Positions 9,273 through 18,823 are shown, counted from the first letter of the stretch. The stretch is 64,000 nucleotides of DNA from JAVBSX01 sp051660685 (GCA_051660685.1 JBOFQB010000091.1:35646-99645), one strand, 5' to 3'. Notes: generated by a model not told the origin, from the sequence alone. Numbers and translations: made by a program.

Positions 9273-10961
9273 CTATTCGGCGTTGCGACCAAAAATAACC
9301 AGACTTTGATCGTCCGTTTGCGGGGCACGACCAGCAAAACTGCGAACCGCTGTCACTAAATTCCGCCCCAATTGGTCAACCGGAGATTGACGGAAATTGT
9401 TCAGGTTCTCCTTGATCCCCGAAATCGAGAAAAATCGGTTCTCACTGTTCATTGCATCCGTCAACCCGTCACTCAATATGACAAAGGATTCGCCCGGGCC
9501 AAGCTCCAGTTCGCATCCTCGATATTCCGTTCCGGGCATCACCCCTAAGGGCAAACCGCCGTTATCATTCGGCAATTCAATCGGAACGTCATTCGGTCGG
9601 ACCAGAATCGGCGGGAGATGACCCGCATTGAAATACTCGATTCGATTCGTTCTCGGGTCAAGCACCGAAAGTAAAAACGTGATGAACCGATCATCCCAAC
9701 GACTGTCAGAAAACGAATTGTTCAGACGAATCATCGCCTGTTCCAGTGTTGATTCCATAAGGAGGGAATAACGGACTTCGGCGGACAATTTCGCCATTAA
9801 AAGTGCGGCGGAGATACCTTTACCAGAAACGTCCCCCAGAGTAATTGCAATCCGACCATCTCTGAGCGGAATAAAATCGTAATAATCCCCTCCCAAAAAA
9901 CGGGCGGGCTGATAATAATCGAAGAAACCATAACCGGGGACTTTAGGGTGTACAATCGGGAGAAAACCTCGTTGGACGTGATGTGCGATGTTAAGCTCTC
10001 GCTCCATCATTCGTTCCTGCATTGCCGATTCATGCAATCGGGTGTTCTCAATCGCAACCGCCATTTGATAGGCGACGCTGACGAGGAGGTCAAGGTCGTT
10101 GTAGTTGAACTTTTTCCCGCTTGTCCTCGTGTCAACTTGAATCGCTCCCAGACATTCTCGCTGTTCGGAATCCATGATCGGGGTTGCCATAATGGAACAG
10201 ATATGAAAATTCATAATACTGTCACTTGGGTCGAACCGGGAATCATTTTTGGCATCATCGGAGAGAATGGCGGCTTTGCTTTGGACAACCCGTTCGATGA
10301 TGGAACGGGTGATTCGGAAGGAGTCCTGCGAGCGGGGATTACGGTGTCGAAACGCTTTCAATTCAAGTCGGTTCGTTTTTTCATCATTGAGCAGGATGTA
10401 GGCACAATCGGCTTGGGGAAAGATTTTGAGCAAATTGGTCAACAATTGGGGGAGGACCTGATCGAGGGCGGACCCGAGATGCCGACCAATTTCGATGAGC
10501 GCGCGGAGTTTCATCTCGGCATTCGCGGGGTTAATCACCGATTTCTCCCCTTCCAGACTGATTTGTGATGTTATCTGGATTCCTTCATCTAACATGGAAT
10601 CGTCAAGGATGACCCCGGATAAATCATGATGTTGTCCTGTGTCATGTCGGAGAAGTTCCGAATCCGCATTCTCGGCAATCACCTTCAACTCGACATCACA
10701 AATACGAACAACATCGCCGTCATAAAGTTTTTTCTTTGACTCAAGCGATTGCCCGTTCAAGGAGGTTCCATTCCGACTATGCAGGTCTTCTAGGTAAAAA
10801 CCGTCGGATTCTCGTAAGATACGGGCATGTTCCCGGCTGACCGCGCCGTGATCGAGAACGACCTCACAACAGGGATGTCGTCCGATAATCAACGAATCAC
10901 CCGTCAACGGGTATGTCTCCTCGCTCGTGTACTCAGTCGTCAAAGAGCGCAAAAAAGCCAT
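9273..10961 (-). CDS. FHA-GAF-SpoIIE (PP2C-type) phosphatase
   Basis: 562 residues, soluble. Domain order: FHA (about 24-92, with the phosphopeptide-binding pattern IIGRHPCCEVVLDH...VSREHARI...LHSRNGTSLNG), GAF sensor domain (about 165-315), a short helical linker (ERMMERELNIAHHVQRGFLP, the usual lead-in to RsbU-type phosphatases), and a SpoIIE/PP2C domain (about 350-558). The metal-binding motifs GGDYYDF and ITLGDVSGKGISAALLMA, plus ILSDGLTDA near the C-terminus, are intact. It should dephosphorylate a Ser/Thr-phosphoprotein, classically an STAS anti-anti-sigma factor, under control of the GAF domain and an FHA-bound phosphothreonine partner. No STAS or anti-sigma gene is adjacent; the window does encode a Ser/Thr kinase at 55177. 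Confidence 0.92.
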   Translation of the reverse strand: MAFLRSLTTEYTSEETYPLTGDSLIIGRHPCCEVVLDHGAVSREHARILRESDGFYLEDLHSRNGTSLNGQSLESKKKLYDGDVVRICDVELKVIAENADSELLRHDTGQHHDLSGVILDDSMLDEGIQITSQISLEGEKSVINPANAEMKLRALIEIGRHLGSALDQVLPQLLTNLLKIFPQADCAYILLNDEKTNRLELKAFRHRNPRSQDSFRITRSIIERVVQSKAAILSDDAKNDSRFDPSDSIMNFHICSIMATPIMDSEQRECLGAIQVDTRTSGKKFNYNDLDLLVSVAYQMAVAIENTRLHESAMQERMMERELNIAHHVQRGFLPIVHPKVPGYGFFDYYQPARFLGGDYYDFIPLRDGRIAITLGDVSGKGISAALLMAKLSAEVRYSLLMESTLEQAMIRLNNSFSDSRWDDRFITFLLSVLDPRTNRIEYFNAGHLPPILVRPNDVPIELPNDNGGLPLGVMPGTEYRGCELELGPGESFVILSDGLTDAMNSENRFFSISGIKENLNNFRQSPVDQLGRNLVTAVRSFAGRAPQTDDQSLVIFGRNAE

Positions 10962-11154
10962 TTTTCTCTTCCCCCAAAAAAGTGTCTGAAAAACAATTCG
11001 GTTCTGTCACCCCCCCAACAGTCCACCCTCTATCCTACGCGAAATGAACCTTTTCGTCAAATCCCCCGGATTCGGGAAAAAGAAAGGGGGTAGGGAATTG
11101 GGGATAGGGAATTGGGGATAGGGAGGAAGACGAGGATTTTGCCGTTTCGAGCGG
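10962..11154. other. Intergenic region with heptanucleotide-like tract
   Basis: No gene is seen. Bases 11091-11126 are three imperfect copies of TAGGGAATTGGGGA, related to the heptanucleotide tracts elsewhere. A repeat element follows directly. Confidence 0.6.
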
Positions 11155-11510
11155 TTCAATAATTGGTATTGACGATAACATAGTATCTTAGCCGCATAGC
11201 GGCGACCCTATTGTAGCCCGGGGTGAAGCGCAGCGCAACCCCGGGTTAGGTGCAGCACAAAAAAAGAGCTGCGTAGCTGCGACATAATAAAAAATACACG
11301 CCAATACGTTGCCAATCTGTGATTGTGTCGCTCTTACAGAGCTTGTTTTGTTGGGGGGACCCTTAACCCGGGGTTGCGGTCGCTTATGCTCCCTTCACCC
11401 CGGGCTACAATAATGTCGCTGCTATGCAGCTAAGAGATACAATCCTTGAATTTCAAGACACAAAAAATTTCTGCGTCAAAATACATGCAATGTGCATGCC
11501 AATTATTGAA
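11155..11510. mobile_element. MITE-like inverted-repeat element, copy A
   Basis: About 356 bases without coding capacity. Ends are inverted copies of TTCAATAATTGGTAT (left) and ATGCCAATTATTGAA (right), 14 of 15 positions matching. Inside, the GTAGCCCGGGGTGAAG...CCCCGGGTTA block at the left is repeated in inverted orientation at the right (TTAACCCGGGGTTGCGG...TTCACCCCGGGCTACA), as is the CTTAGC[C/T]GCATAGC[G/A]GCGAC block next to each end. The whole element could fold on itself. Related copies lie at 37197-37571 and 60087-60450. Confidence 0.7.
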
Positions 11511-11546
11511 ATGCGCTAAACGCGATACAACGTATCGCGCGTTCAG
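11511..11546. repeat. Partial palindromic repeat (half copy)
   Basis: GCTAAACGCGATACAACG followed by TATCGCGCG is the reverse complement of the right arm of the full copies at 5838, 7465 and 9097. It abuts the end of MITE-like copy A. Confidence 0.75.
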
Positions 11547-11566
11547 AACCGGTTTACGTCATTGTT

Positions 11567-13522
11567 TCACATTTTACTTCCAAGATACGGTTTTGCAGGT
11601 CGGGGCGCAACCCTAGAACGTGTTTGAGGGTGAACAGGTGAAACAGTTGGCGATTTCGTCGGAGTTTGACCCGGTTCGGGCGCAACATGACTGAGCGGTT
11701 GCGTCTGTTTGCCCGCTTGGACAACCATTTGCCCGATTTCAGTTTCCTCTGCAAAACCGATCAAATCACTCGGTGATTCCTCCTCAACCCCTTGATCTTC
11801 GTTTTCCCCTTCTAGGTCCTGCAAAAGAGCAGGGGAGGGGGAATCGGGAAGAACGGGGGGGAAAACCGGAATCGGTAATGTTTGGGGCAATGTTTGGCTT
11901 TGCAACGGTTTCACGCTCTCCTTTTGTGTCCCAACAACCTGTTTAAGCGGTTTCGTCGCCGCTTTCTGTCCCGACACCTCGCCCCCTTTGCCCGCAATTT
12001 CACTCCCCCCTATTTCCGACGTTTCGTTGACACGACGGATCGAACGCTTGTTCGGTTGGACCTGTTTGGACGGTTGAGCAGGTTGAACCGTCTTTTCAAT
12101 TTCAACGGAATCGGCGATTGCAACAAACGGTTCCTCAAGAATCATCTCGGCAATTGGCATCTCTTCCGATTCTGTCACCATGATGTTGCGGATTTGCGAC
12201 ACCCCAACATTTTCATGTCGGGCCAATTCAACCGCAAGTCGTTCTGATTTCACTTCCTGTGAAGCAGGACTTAACAGGGAGTTGGCCAAGAATCCCGATT
12301 TTTTGGGACGCTGACGCAAACCCTGTATTCCGCCGAACTCATTTTCAAGCTCCACCATTTGCAACTGAACCTCTTGTTGCTCTTGCAATTCACGCAACGA
12401 CTTCTCTTGCGCGGTCATTGGGGTCGGTTTGCTGCTCTTTCCGCCCAACCCGAGCTTTTCACCGAGAGAAAAAGGGAGTCCGTTCGCCGGATTCCCTCCT
12501 GTTCTCCCTGAATCGGGCAAAAGTTGTTGATTGATCCCGTTCGGGGCAATTTTCGTCCCTTCTGGAATACTCGTCCCAAGTGCTTTTCCCAATTGACGTA
12601 ATCGGGCCTTTTCCTCATTCTCAACCGCCTCTTCGGTCGCCAATCCCTCTGTTCGCTGAAAAACCGGTTTCGTCGGAACACCATGATACTTGGGATACGG
12701 CATTGACGATTTAGGAGCCGATTTCGCGGAATTGGTCGAATTAGCCGAATTTGTCGATTCCTGCGGATTCGGAAAACCGGCATTTGCTGTTGACCCGGCA
12801 TACGCTTGCCCGGTCATCATTGCCGGATTGGGCGGAAAAGCCCCTTGAACCGGCATAAGGGCCGGATTCATGCCGGGATTGGCAATATAGGGCATTTGGG
12901 CAACAGGAGATGGAAAAGAGGTTCCCCCGGGACCCGGTTGAAACGATTGAGCAGGAGAGGGGGGGTAAAAAGGAGCATTGGGACCTTGATTTGGAGCAGG
13001 ATAGGGGTTGACCATAACAGGTTGTCCCGTCATTGCGTTCTGCATGAGAATGCCGGGCATTCCGGGCAAAACCGGTTGCATCACTGAACGTTGTCCGGTT
13101 CTTGGATCAATAACGGCAATCATAACAGTTGGTTGGGGAATGGGACCGGGATAGGGGAGGGGGGGCATCATTCCGGGGAAAGGAGCAGCAGGATAGGGGG
13201 GGGGGTACATAACAAGCGGGTTGGGAAACATTTGGGGCGCTTCAGAGGAAGTCTCCTCAGACCCCTCAACCGTTTTGGGCGCAAGCGCACAACGCAAACA
13301 GCCCGTTCGTCCGCAAGGAGAATGATGACCCGAATCATCCTTCTTGCGAGATTTGGTCGGCTTGTTTCGGTTCAATTCAAGGGACCAATCACTTCGGACA
13401 GCAACTCCCGGTTTAAGACATTCGACGGAACAGCCGCATAAACAGCCGCACAACAAGGAGAGGAGTAAAATGAAGCTGATTGGCGCGAATTTACGCAATT
13501 TGGTCAAAGCAGGAAATTCCAT
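11567..13522 (-). CDS. Large proline-rich putative lipoprotein, unknown function
   Basis: 651 residues. The N-terminus (basic, then SFILLLSLLCGCLCGCSVEC) is a lipoprotein-type signal with several possible lipobox cysteines (LLCG-C). The following 200 residues are rich in Pro, Gly, Met and Asn (for example NPGMNPALMPVQGAFPPNP) and the rest is polar and low in predicted structure, with Glu/Gln-rich and Pro-rich stretches. A short low-complexity insert of Asn-Ser-Thr/Ala repeats (STNSANSTNSAKSA) sits at about 260-275. No known domain is recognisable. The Cys pair motif CGRTGCLRCAL near residue 70 could bind metal or form disulphides. Probably a cell-envelope structural protein. Confidence 0.7.
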   Translation of the reverse strand: MEFPALTKLRKFAPISFILLLSLLCGCLCGCSVECLKPGVAVRSDWSLELNRNKPTKSRKKDDSGHHSPCGRTGCLRCALAPKTVEGSEETSSEAPQMFPNPLVMYPPPYPAAPFPGMMPPLPYPGPIPQPTVMIAVIDPRTGQRSVMQPVLPGMPGILMQNAMTGQPVMVNPYPAPNQGPNAPFYPPSPAQSFQPGPGGTSFPSPVAQMPYIANPGMNPALMPVQGAFPPNPAMMTGQAYAGSTANAGFPNPQESTNSANSTNSAKSAPKSSMPYPKYHGVPTKPVFQRTEGLATEEAVENEEKARLRQLGKALGTSIPEGTKIAPNGINQQLLPDSGRTGGNPANGLPFSLGEKLGLGGKSSKPTPMTAQEKSLRELQEQQEVQLQMVELENEFGGIQGLRQRPKKSGFLANSLLSPASQEVKSERLAVELARHENVGVSQIRNIMVTESEEMPIAEMILEEPFVAIADSVEIEKTVQPAQPSKQVQPNKRSIRRVNETSEIGGSEIAGKGGEVSGQKAATKPLKQVVGTQKESVKPLQSQTLPQTLPIPVFPPVLPDSPSPALLQDLEGENEDQGVEEESPSDLIGFAEETEIGQMVVQAGKQTQPLSHVAPEPGQTPTKSPTVSPVHPQTRSRVAPRPAKPYLGSKM

Positions 13523-13672
13523 TGCTCTTCAAAATACGGTGTTGTGAAACCGAAACCGGTTTCGGAAATGATGTATCATTTCTACTATCGACCACAACAC
13601 CCGTTAAAATCAGAATAATCGGAAAATTTTTCCTATTTTGTTTATTGTCCAATACTGTTGTCACAACCCAAC

Positions 13673-13726
13673 GTCCGGCTTGCGCCGAGCTAAGTACGCG
13701 CGATACGTTGTATCGCGGCTCAACGG
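13673..13726. repeat. Palindromic repeat, variant with GTCCGGCTTGCGCCG head
   Basis: The right arm CGCGCGATACGTTGTATC matches the full copies, but the left part reads GTCCGGCTTGCGCCGAGC followed by TAAGTAC. The same head is present at 33762-33817, so two subfamilies share one right arm. Confidence 0.75.
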
Positions 13727-13739
13727 GAACTCCTTCCTT

Positions 13740-13816
13740 CCTATTCTCTATTCCCTACACCCTATTCCCTATTCCCTATTCCCTATTCTCTATTCCCTAT
13801 TCCCTAACCCCTATCC
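13740..13816. repeat. Heptanucleotide tandem tract (ATTCCCT)
   Basis: About nine near-tandem copies of ATTCCCT, some reading ATTCTCT or ACACCCT, ending at the stop codon of the ABC permease gene on the opposite strand. Confidence 0.9.
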
Positions 13817-13821
13817 TCGAC

Positions 13822-15726
13822 TCAATCAACCGTTGTTCGTCCCGTTGCAACATCAAATTCGTCAACAGCGGGAATTAACATTGCAAGGGTTGTAAATCCA
13901 TACGCCCCGATTACAGCAATGAAAACCAGATGATATTGGCCGAGCAGGAGACTGGTGATTGCGTAAAAGGTCGCAATTGGGAGAATAAAGGAGGAGAGAA
14001 GGATTGCGTTGGACGGATTTTTTGCTCCTAAGGTCACATACAACCCGATTGCACCTCCAACCATAAAAGCCAAAAAAGGTTGCAATTGGGCTTCAAAAGA
14101 CCCGCTGAACGCAACCATGATCCACATGCAGGTTGCAATCCCAACAAAGAGAAAAAAGATAATGCCCAGACTGGTTGCGGTCGCACTTCGAGAATTGACA
14201 TATTGCATTCCAATATGCAGACCAATCATGACGACAAACCCGTAAAGGGTCAAGAGACCGAGGAACAGGAACATGAGGGGAACGAACTCGATTGCCCCTT
14301 TGCAATACAGATAAACGCAAAGGGCAAGAGGAAAGAGGACCATTTCCTTGGAGTTCCAGAAAATTCCTCCCAATTTTCCGTAAATGAATTCTTTCGGGGT
14401 CAAATCACTGACAAGGAGCAGGTCAAATGTTCCTCCGTCCCGTTCGGAGGTGAGTGAGGTAACGGCTTGCGCGTTGACGAGAACGAGAGAGAGCAAAAAA
14501 AGCGGAATAAGGGGGGGAAGTAATTGTTCGGGAGAAACGACGACATTGGTTTTGAGAATACCGTTTAAGACGAGGACACAGAGCAGGAAGAACAGGAAAT
14601 AGGTTGCGCGAACGATCCACATTTTTTTTCCATACGCTTTGGTACAGATTTCCCGCCAAATAATCGGATTGTCCCAAACATGCCGCACTTTACCATTTTC
14701 GCCAATTCCGTGTTTTCCAACGACATCCTGCGATTTCGGGACACTCCCATTTTCTATCCCGATCATCTTCTCATTCGGTCCGCCTTGATCTTCCAATCCA
14801 ACAACAATCTCACTTCGTTCAAGAGCCTTTTCAACCAAATCCATTTCCTGTTCTTTTCGCCAAGTATCTTCTTCCATAACGGTACTTCGGGTTTCTCGTG
14901 AGGGGTTCCAGACCCGAATCATGCTGATTGCAAGACCGTTAATCAGAAGGATCAGGGAACTGCAAACGAGGAGGAACCCGGCGATTGGTCGCACAACCAT
15001 CCAAAACGTCCCCGCAAACATCAAGGTCGTCTCTGAATCAAAAAGACTCGGATACAAAGCAGTCAACATTGCTCTCCAGGGACTCAATGCAGCTGCAATT
15101 GTTGGGGCCGAAACACCCAACCAATGTTGTCCAAAGAGACCGAAACCGAGCAGTTCGCAAAATCCAAACCAGAAAACCAATGTCAACAGGGTAATTGCAA
15201 GTGCTTGAAAGGTTTTGTCGCGCCAAAGTGCAATACAGGAACCGAGACTGCCGCAAACGATTGCGGAAAAGGCCGTTACGAGCATAACGCGAACGATCTG
15301 GGGATAAGAGACACCCCCGAGAACGGCGATCATCATAAAAATGGGGAGCGAGACGGCGATCATAACGAGGACGTTGAGGAGACTGGCGAGGAGTTTGCCA
15401 AGAACGAGTTCGGACCCTGACATTCGGGTCAGGAGGAGTAAAATCAACGTCTTTTTGTCTTTTTCCTGCGCAACAGCACTTGCCGAGAACATGGAGGAAA
15501 AGAAGAGAACGAGAATCAGTTGGAAGGGGGCGAGAAAGAGGAAGAGCGTGAACGCAAATCGGGCAAAATCTCCTGTATCACGAACAAGTTGGGTTCCCGT
15601 CAAGACCAACCAAGCGGTTGAGACGAGGAGGAGGAGGATCAAACCGTAAACGGCCCGGGCGACGAACGTCCAAGGACGACGAGGGGCGATTGTTACTTCT
15701 CTTGCAAAAACCGGACCAATGAACAT
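13822..15726 (-). CDS. ABC-2 type transporter permease (planctomycete long form)
   Basis: 634 residues with about twelve hydrophobic helices in two sets, separated by a polar region (about 270-355). The N-terminal half starts with GPVFAREVTIAPRR and includes the ABC-2 region SAVAQEKDKKTLILLLLTRMSGSELVLGKLLASLL. The second half opens with VWDNPIIWREICTKAYGKK, a pattern shared with the first half (FAREVTIAPRR), and repeats TSLTSERDGGTFDLLLVSDLTPKEFIYGKLGG. The protein thus looks like two fused permease halves. It would pair with an ABC ATPase; none is adjacent. The lone ATPase at 48909-49646 is a candidate but 33 kb away. The substrate is unknown. Confidence 0.85.
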   Translation of the reverse strand: MFIGPVFAREVTIAPRRPWTFVARAVYGLILLLLVSTAWLVLTGTQLVRDTGDFARFAFTLFLFLAPFQLILVLFFSSMFSASAVAQEKDKKTLILLLLTRMSGSELVLGKLLASLLNVLVMIAVSLPIFMMIAVLGGVSYPQIVRVMLVTAFSAIVCGSLGSCIALWRDKTFQALAITLLTLVFWFGFCELLGFGLFGQHWLGVSAPTIAAALSPWRAMLTALYPSLFDSETTLMFAGTFWMVVRPIAGFLLVCSSLILLINGLAISMIRVWNPSRETRSTVMEEDTWRKEQEMDLVEKALERSEIVVGLEDQGGPNEKMIGIENGSVPKSQDVVGKHGIGENGKVRHVWDNPIIWREICTKAYGKKMWIVRATYFLFFLLCVLVLNGILKTNVVVSPEQLLPPLIPLFLLSLVLVNAQAVTSLTSERDGGTFDLLLVSDLTPKEFIYGKLGGIFWNSKEMVLFPLALCVYLYCKGAIEFVPLMFLFLGLLTLYGFVVMIGLHIGMQYVNSRSATATSLGIIFFLFVGIATCMWIMVAFSGSFEAQLQPFLAFMVGGAIGLYVTLGAKNPSNAILLSSFILPIATFYAITSLLLGQYHLVFIAVIGAYGFTTLAMLIPAVDEFDVATGRTTVD

Positions 15727-15859
15727 GACAGAGCAGGGGAGGGAAGGGGGGAAGGAGAAAAGGGAACGAACACGCCGTTGGACTCTACACCCGAGTTTTT
15801 TATACCCTTGAAATTCTACTACAACCCTGTCAACCTGTATACCCCTTTTTGCCCAACAT

Positions 15860-17065
15860 TCATTTCAATGAGTCGAGTGAAACCCGAATGAAACGGGGCC
15901 GATAAATTTCGGCATCTTTGAAAACCAACATTTCATCGTCCATTGAGTTAACGTTGAACGAAATCAGCAACTCCCCGGTTCTCGAAAGAACCGGATGTCC
16001 TTTTGCATTATACGCAAACGGTTTCCCTTTTAATCCCCTTGTGACGGTTTCTTCGAAGAGAATCTGCTCTTCCCCAAACGGTCCAACAGGAGAATCGCCA
16101 ATTCGGGCTGCAATTTTTGAACTCATTGTTCCGGGGGAATAGACAAGAAGGAATTTCCCTTTTTGTGGACCAGAAAAAATCGGCGTTAGACTCATTTCAG
16201 GTGAGACCTGACCCGTTATTCCAACTACTCTTGCCAAATCGTTTCCCCAAACAGCACAACCCTGTTCGTCATTCCCCTCGTAATACGTCCATTTTCCAAA
16301 ATTCTCAACCTCTTCCGGTTTGAATCGGGCTGCAACTAAAAGACGTTGCAAATCAGGATTACGGACATCACGAAAACCGTAAACGTAGACAAATTCGTCC
16401 CCCAACCCCGCAGATGCAGTCGGGAAAAACTCCAAAACGGCTCCACCTAAAAAGACATTCGGTTCTCCGTCTGAAAAGGACATTAAACGAGGACTGGTCC
16501 TAGAATCCCTGATAATGACAGCGTTCTTAAAATCCGGCTCATCTTCCTTAATTGGCAATCGAAGTAGATCGACCCCAACCTGACGAAAACCGAACATCCC
16601 TTCTCCTTGTTTCTCCAATTCCAACAAAAAGACGTAAAGATTGGCCCCGAGAACAAAACAATCGCCAATCCAATACCAGTTTCCTTTTTTTTCCGGCAAG
16701 AAAGGCAGATTAGACGTTCTCGGTCGGTCTTCAGGATAATAAAACCGAATTGCATCCTGTTGCGGTTCATTCCCTTTCAGCAAAGCAAAAGAGTGATTGG
16801 GCATTTTGACCGATGATCGCTGCTTCGTCTGCGGATCAACATCCCCGATCATTGTGTCGCTGAAAACAAAAAACGTCCTCTGATTCGGACGATTCTCTAT
16901 TCCCTCGAAAATGGTCCCGTCCAGATTGACGGAATATATCCCGTCAGCCCCGCTCCAACCGGAATTCCGGTCAAACAAATCCGTCCAACCGGTTTCCATG
17001 ACCGTTTGCGCTGAAACAGCAACAACGGAAAACAGGACAAACAACGACAACAGAACAGTTCTCAT
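15860..17065 (-). CDS. Secreted DUF4185/DUF5005-like beta-propeller protein
   Basis: 401 residues from ATG (complement at 17063-17065); the frame extends to a TTG eleven codons upstream, but the ATG sits directly before the signal peptide MRTVLLSLFVLFSVVAVSAQ. The mature region begins GWTDLFDRNSGWSGADGIYSVNLDG and soon has FFVFSDTMIGDVD. This 'GADGIYSV...FVFSDT' start followed by repeated 'W-Y-W-IGD' and 'SP-x-GPF' motifs is typical of five-bladed propeller proteins annotated DUF4185 or DUF5005, related in fold to GH43/GH32 glycosidases. A glycan-binding or glycosidase role outside the cytoplasm is an inference; no catalytic residues can be assigned. Confidence 0.7.
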   Translation of the reverse strand: MRTVLLSLFVLFSVVAVSAQTVMETGWTDLFDRNSGWSGADGIYSVNLDGTIFEGIENRPNQRTFFVFSDTMIGDVDPQTKQRSSVKMPNHSFALLKGNEPQQDAIRFYYPEDRPRTSNLPFLPEKKGNWYWIGDCFVLGANLYVFLLELEKQGEGMFGFRQVGVDLLRLPIKEDEPDFKNAVIIRDSRTSPRLMSFSDGEPNVFLGGAVLEFFPTASAGLGDEFVYVYGFRDVRNPDLQRLLVAARFKPEEVENFGKWTYYEGNDEQGCAVWGNDLARVVGITGQVSPEMSLTPIFSGPQKGKFLLVYSPGTMSSKIAARIGDSPVGPFGEEQILFEETVTRGLKGKPFAYNAKGHPVLSRTGELLISFNVNSMDDEMLVFKDAEIYRPRFIRVSLDSLK

Positions 17066-17581
17066 CCTCGTCACTTTGGGGTTCCTCGAAGAATTCAATT
17101 ATTCCAAACGCAGACTCTGCAAAAAGGGGTTATTTGCGATCTGGTTTTTCGTCCAAACACACAAAATTTTTCACGAAAGTCACTAATGCCTTGTCAACAT
17201 TAAAAAGTGGGATGCAGATACCGAAAGTCAGAAGACAGTCGTATAGACGGTCTTCTGAAATGAGCTGCATAGTAGCGACCTTTTTGTAGCCCGGGGTGAA
17301 GCGCAGCGAAACCCCGGGTTAGGTGTCACACACATATTCTGCCCTGAAGGGGCAGCACAATCCGTTGTTTCGCCCTTACAGGGCGAATATTTTTTGACAT
17401 TTTGACATCGGCGGTTAAAACCGCCGTCTATTTTGTGCCGCACCTTTGGTGCTGAGAATAGGACTCCAATTGTAATTTCCTGTGAACGGTTACCAAAAAT
17501 CTTTATCTATTTTGCCAAACATACACTGATTTGACAACATAGGCCAGATAATTTGAGTTCTCGAACAAGTCTATTGTTGCA
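17066..17581. other. Intergenic region dominated by a repeat element
   Basis: After a short unique stretch there is a hairpin with arms TCAGAAGAC and GTCTTCTGA (17228-17258), then the composite repeat described in the next entry. No coding potential is visible. Confidence 0.6.
17260..17572. repeat. Composite repeat: CCCGGGGTGAAG block plus 234-bp duplicate D
   Basis: The left part (17285-17325) is the GTAGCCCGGGGTGAAG/CCCCGGGTTA block of the MITE-like elements. Bases 17339-17572 are duplicated at 22947-23180 with only about six mismatches and no gaps. Internal hairpins include CTGCCCCTTCAGGGCAG-type, GCCCT..AGGGC, GGCGGTTTTAACCGCC and GCACC..GGTGC stems. It ends in TTCTCGAACAAGTCT. Confidence 0.85.
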
Positions 17582-18823
17582 TTACGGCGTTTTGACTTCA
17601 AAACGGACTGTTAACATTTGAGTCTCATCGTTCACAGAATCAGCCGAAAAGTCATAAGACTCGCAAGAACACTCTCTAACGTCGGGAGTCTCCTGTTGGA
17701 GCATTTGCAACATTTCCTGCAAAGATCGGGCTGAAACCCGGATTTCATAACCCGAAAGAGCAGAACCGTCTGTAAACTGCGTCCAATTCACATTCCGTTG
17801 AGCAAAAAATCGAGGAAAAAAGTTCTTTCCCAAAAGACCCTCTTTCAAAACACAAACAACACGGATTGTCCCTTGCTGCTCAACCAGAACATCATCTGAC
17901 CTCTTGACACTTGCGTCTGACATCGGGGCATAAATACGTTCACGAACCCTCATTTCAGGAACCTGTTTCCCAGTTTCCAACCAATCGACCGTTGCAAGTT
18001 GATCGGCTTGCAACGCCGACGAGGAAAAAGACTCCAACGGATGATCGAACGGATTGTCAATCAAACCCGTATTATCTGCCAAACTCGTACTATCAACACG
18101 ATGATCTGCTCTATTGTCGGCACTGTTAACCGTATGATCGGTATTATCAGCAATCCAACCCGACGTACTATCTGTAATCGGTTCAGCCGGACCAACACTC
18201 AGACCCTGATCGTCTCCAACCCGTTCGGCATGGAATCCGGCAATCGGCTCATGTCTCCTTTTCATTTGCGGACCAACAGGTGATTGGTCGGAAAGACCGG
18301 ATTGAGCAACCGAGACAGGTTGGACCGGCTCGGTCGAAGAAGGGGCATAATAGAGGGCGAGGAAAATGACAACCCCGAGAACGGCAAGAGGATATGAAAT
18401 CAAGCGGGGATTCCTCAATCGTTGGGCAACGAACATCGTCCAACTCGAAGGAACCCGGCTCGAAAGACCTTGACTTGAAGTAACACGACTCGACGTAACA
18501 TCGCGCAAGACACGTTGAGGATTGGTTCCGACATTTTTCACGCCGTTCCTTTCCTCGTCATTCCTCACATCGTTCCCCAATCCGGGTTTCCCAACCCGTT
18601 CAATCGTTTTCAGAACACCTTGCGCAAAGTGAGCGGGAACATCGGACTTCACAACCGTTACAACCGAATGTTGCAGCGTCTGACGAATTGCAAGGTAATC
18701 CCGGCAAATCCTTTTCACCTCATTGTTGGTGTTCAACAACCGTTCAACCTCTTTGCGTTGCTGCAAAGAAAGTTCTCCGTCGATATACTCGCTGATTAAC
18801 AGTTCCAATTCCTGCCGATTCAT
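17582..18823 (-). CDS. Anti-sigma factor, membrane-anchored, partner of the ECF sigma factor
   Basis: 413 residues from ATG (complement at 18821-18823); the longer frame upstream overlaps the sigma gene and lacks a family-type N-terminus. The N-terminal domain MNRQELELLISEYIDGELSLQQRKEVERLL is the classic start of anti-sigma factors (E-Y-ID-GEL). The zinc ligands of ZAS domains (H-x3-C-x2-C) are not complete; only one Cys remains (RICRDY). One transmembrane helix follows at about 190-205 (LISYPLAVLGVVIFLALYYA). The rest is periplasmic, with an Asp/Asn/Ser/Thr-rich low-complexity stretch and a C-terminal globular domain of about 120 residues. It starts 49 bases after the sigma factor stop, so the two form an operon. 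It should sequester the sigma factor at the membrane. Confidence 0.85.
   Translation of the reverse strand: MNRQELELLISEYIDGELSLQQRKEVERLLNTNNEVKRICRDYLAIRQTLQHSVVTVVKSDVPAHFAQGVLKTIERVGKPGLGNDVRNDEERNGVKNVGTNPQRVLRDVTSSRVTSSQGLSSRVPSSWTMFVAQRLRNPRLISYPLAVLGVVIFLALYYAPSSTEPVQPVSVAQSGLSDQSPVGPQMKRRHEPIAGFHAERVGDDQGLSVGPAEPITDSTSGWIADNTDHTVNSADNRADHRVDSTSLADNTGLIDNPFDHPLESFSSSALQADQLATVDWLETGKQVPEMRVRERIYAPMSDASVKRSDDVLVEQQGTIRVVCVLKEGLLGKNFFPRFFAQRNVNWTQFTDGSALSGYEIRVSARSLQEMLQMLQQETPDVRECSCESYDFSADSVNDETQMLTVRFEVKTP

Larger units (their letters stand above)
13523..13821. other. Intergenic region between two minus-strand genes, filled by repeats
   Basis: Contains a palindromic-repeat variant (13673-13726) and a heptanucleotide tract (13740-13816). 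The apparent plus-strand reading frames here read through the heptanucleotide tract and are not genes. Confidence 0.7.

Noticed and set aside
13480..13895. Plus-strand reading frames of 85-132 codons
   Set aside because: They read through a palindromic repeat and the ATTCCCT tract, and have no protein-like composition.
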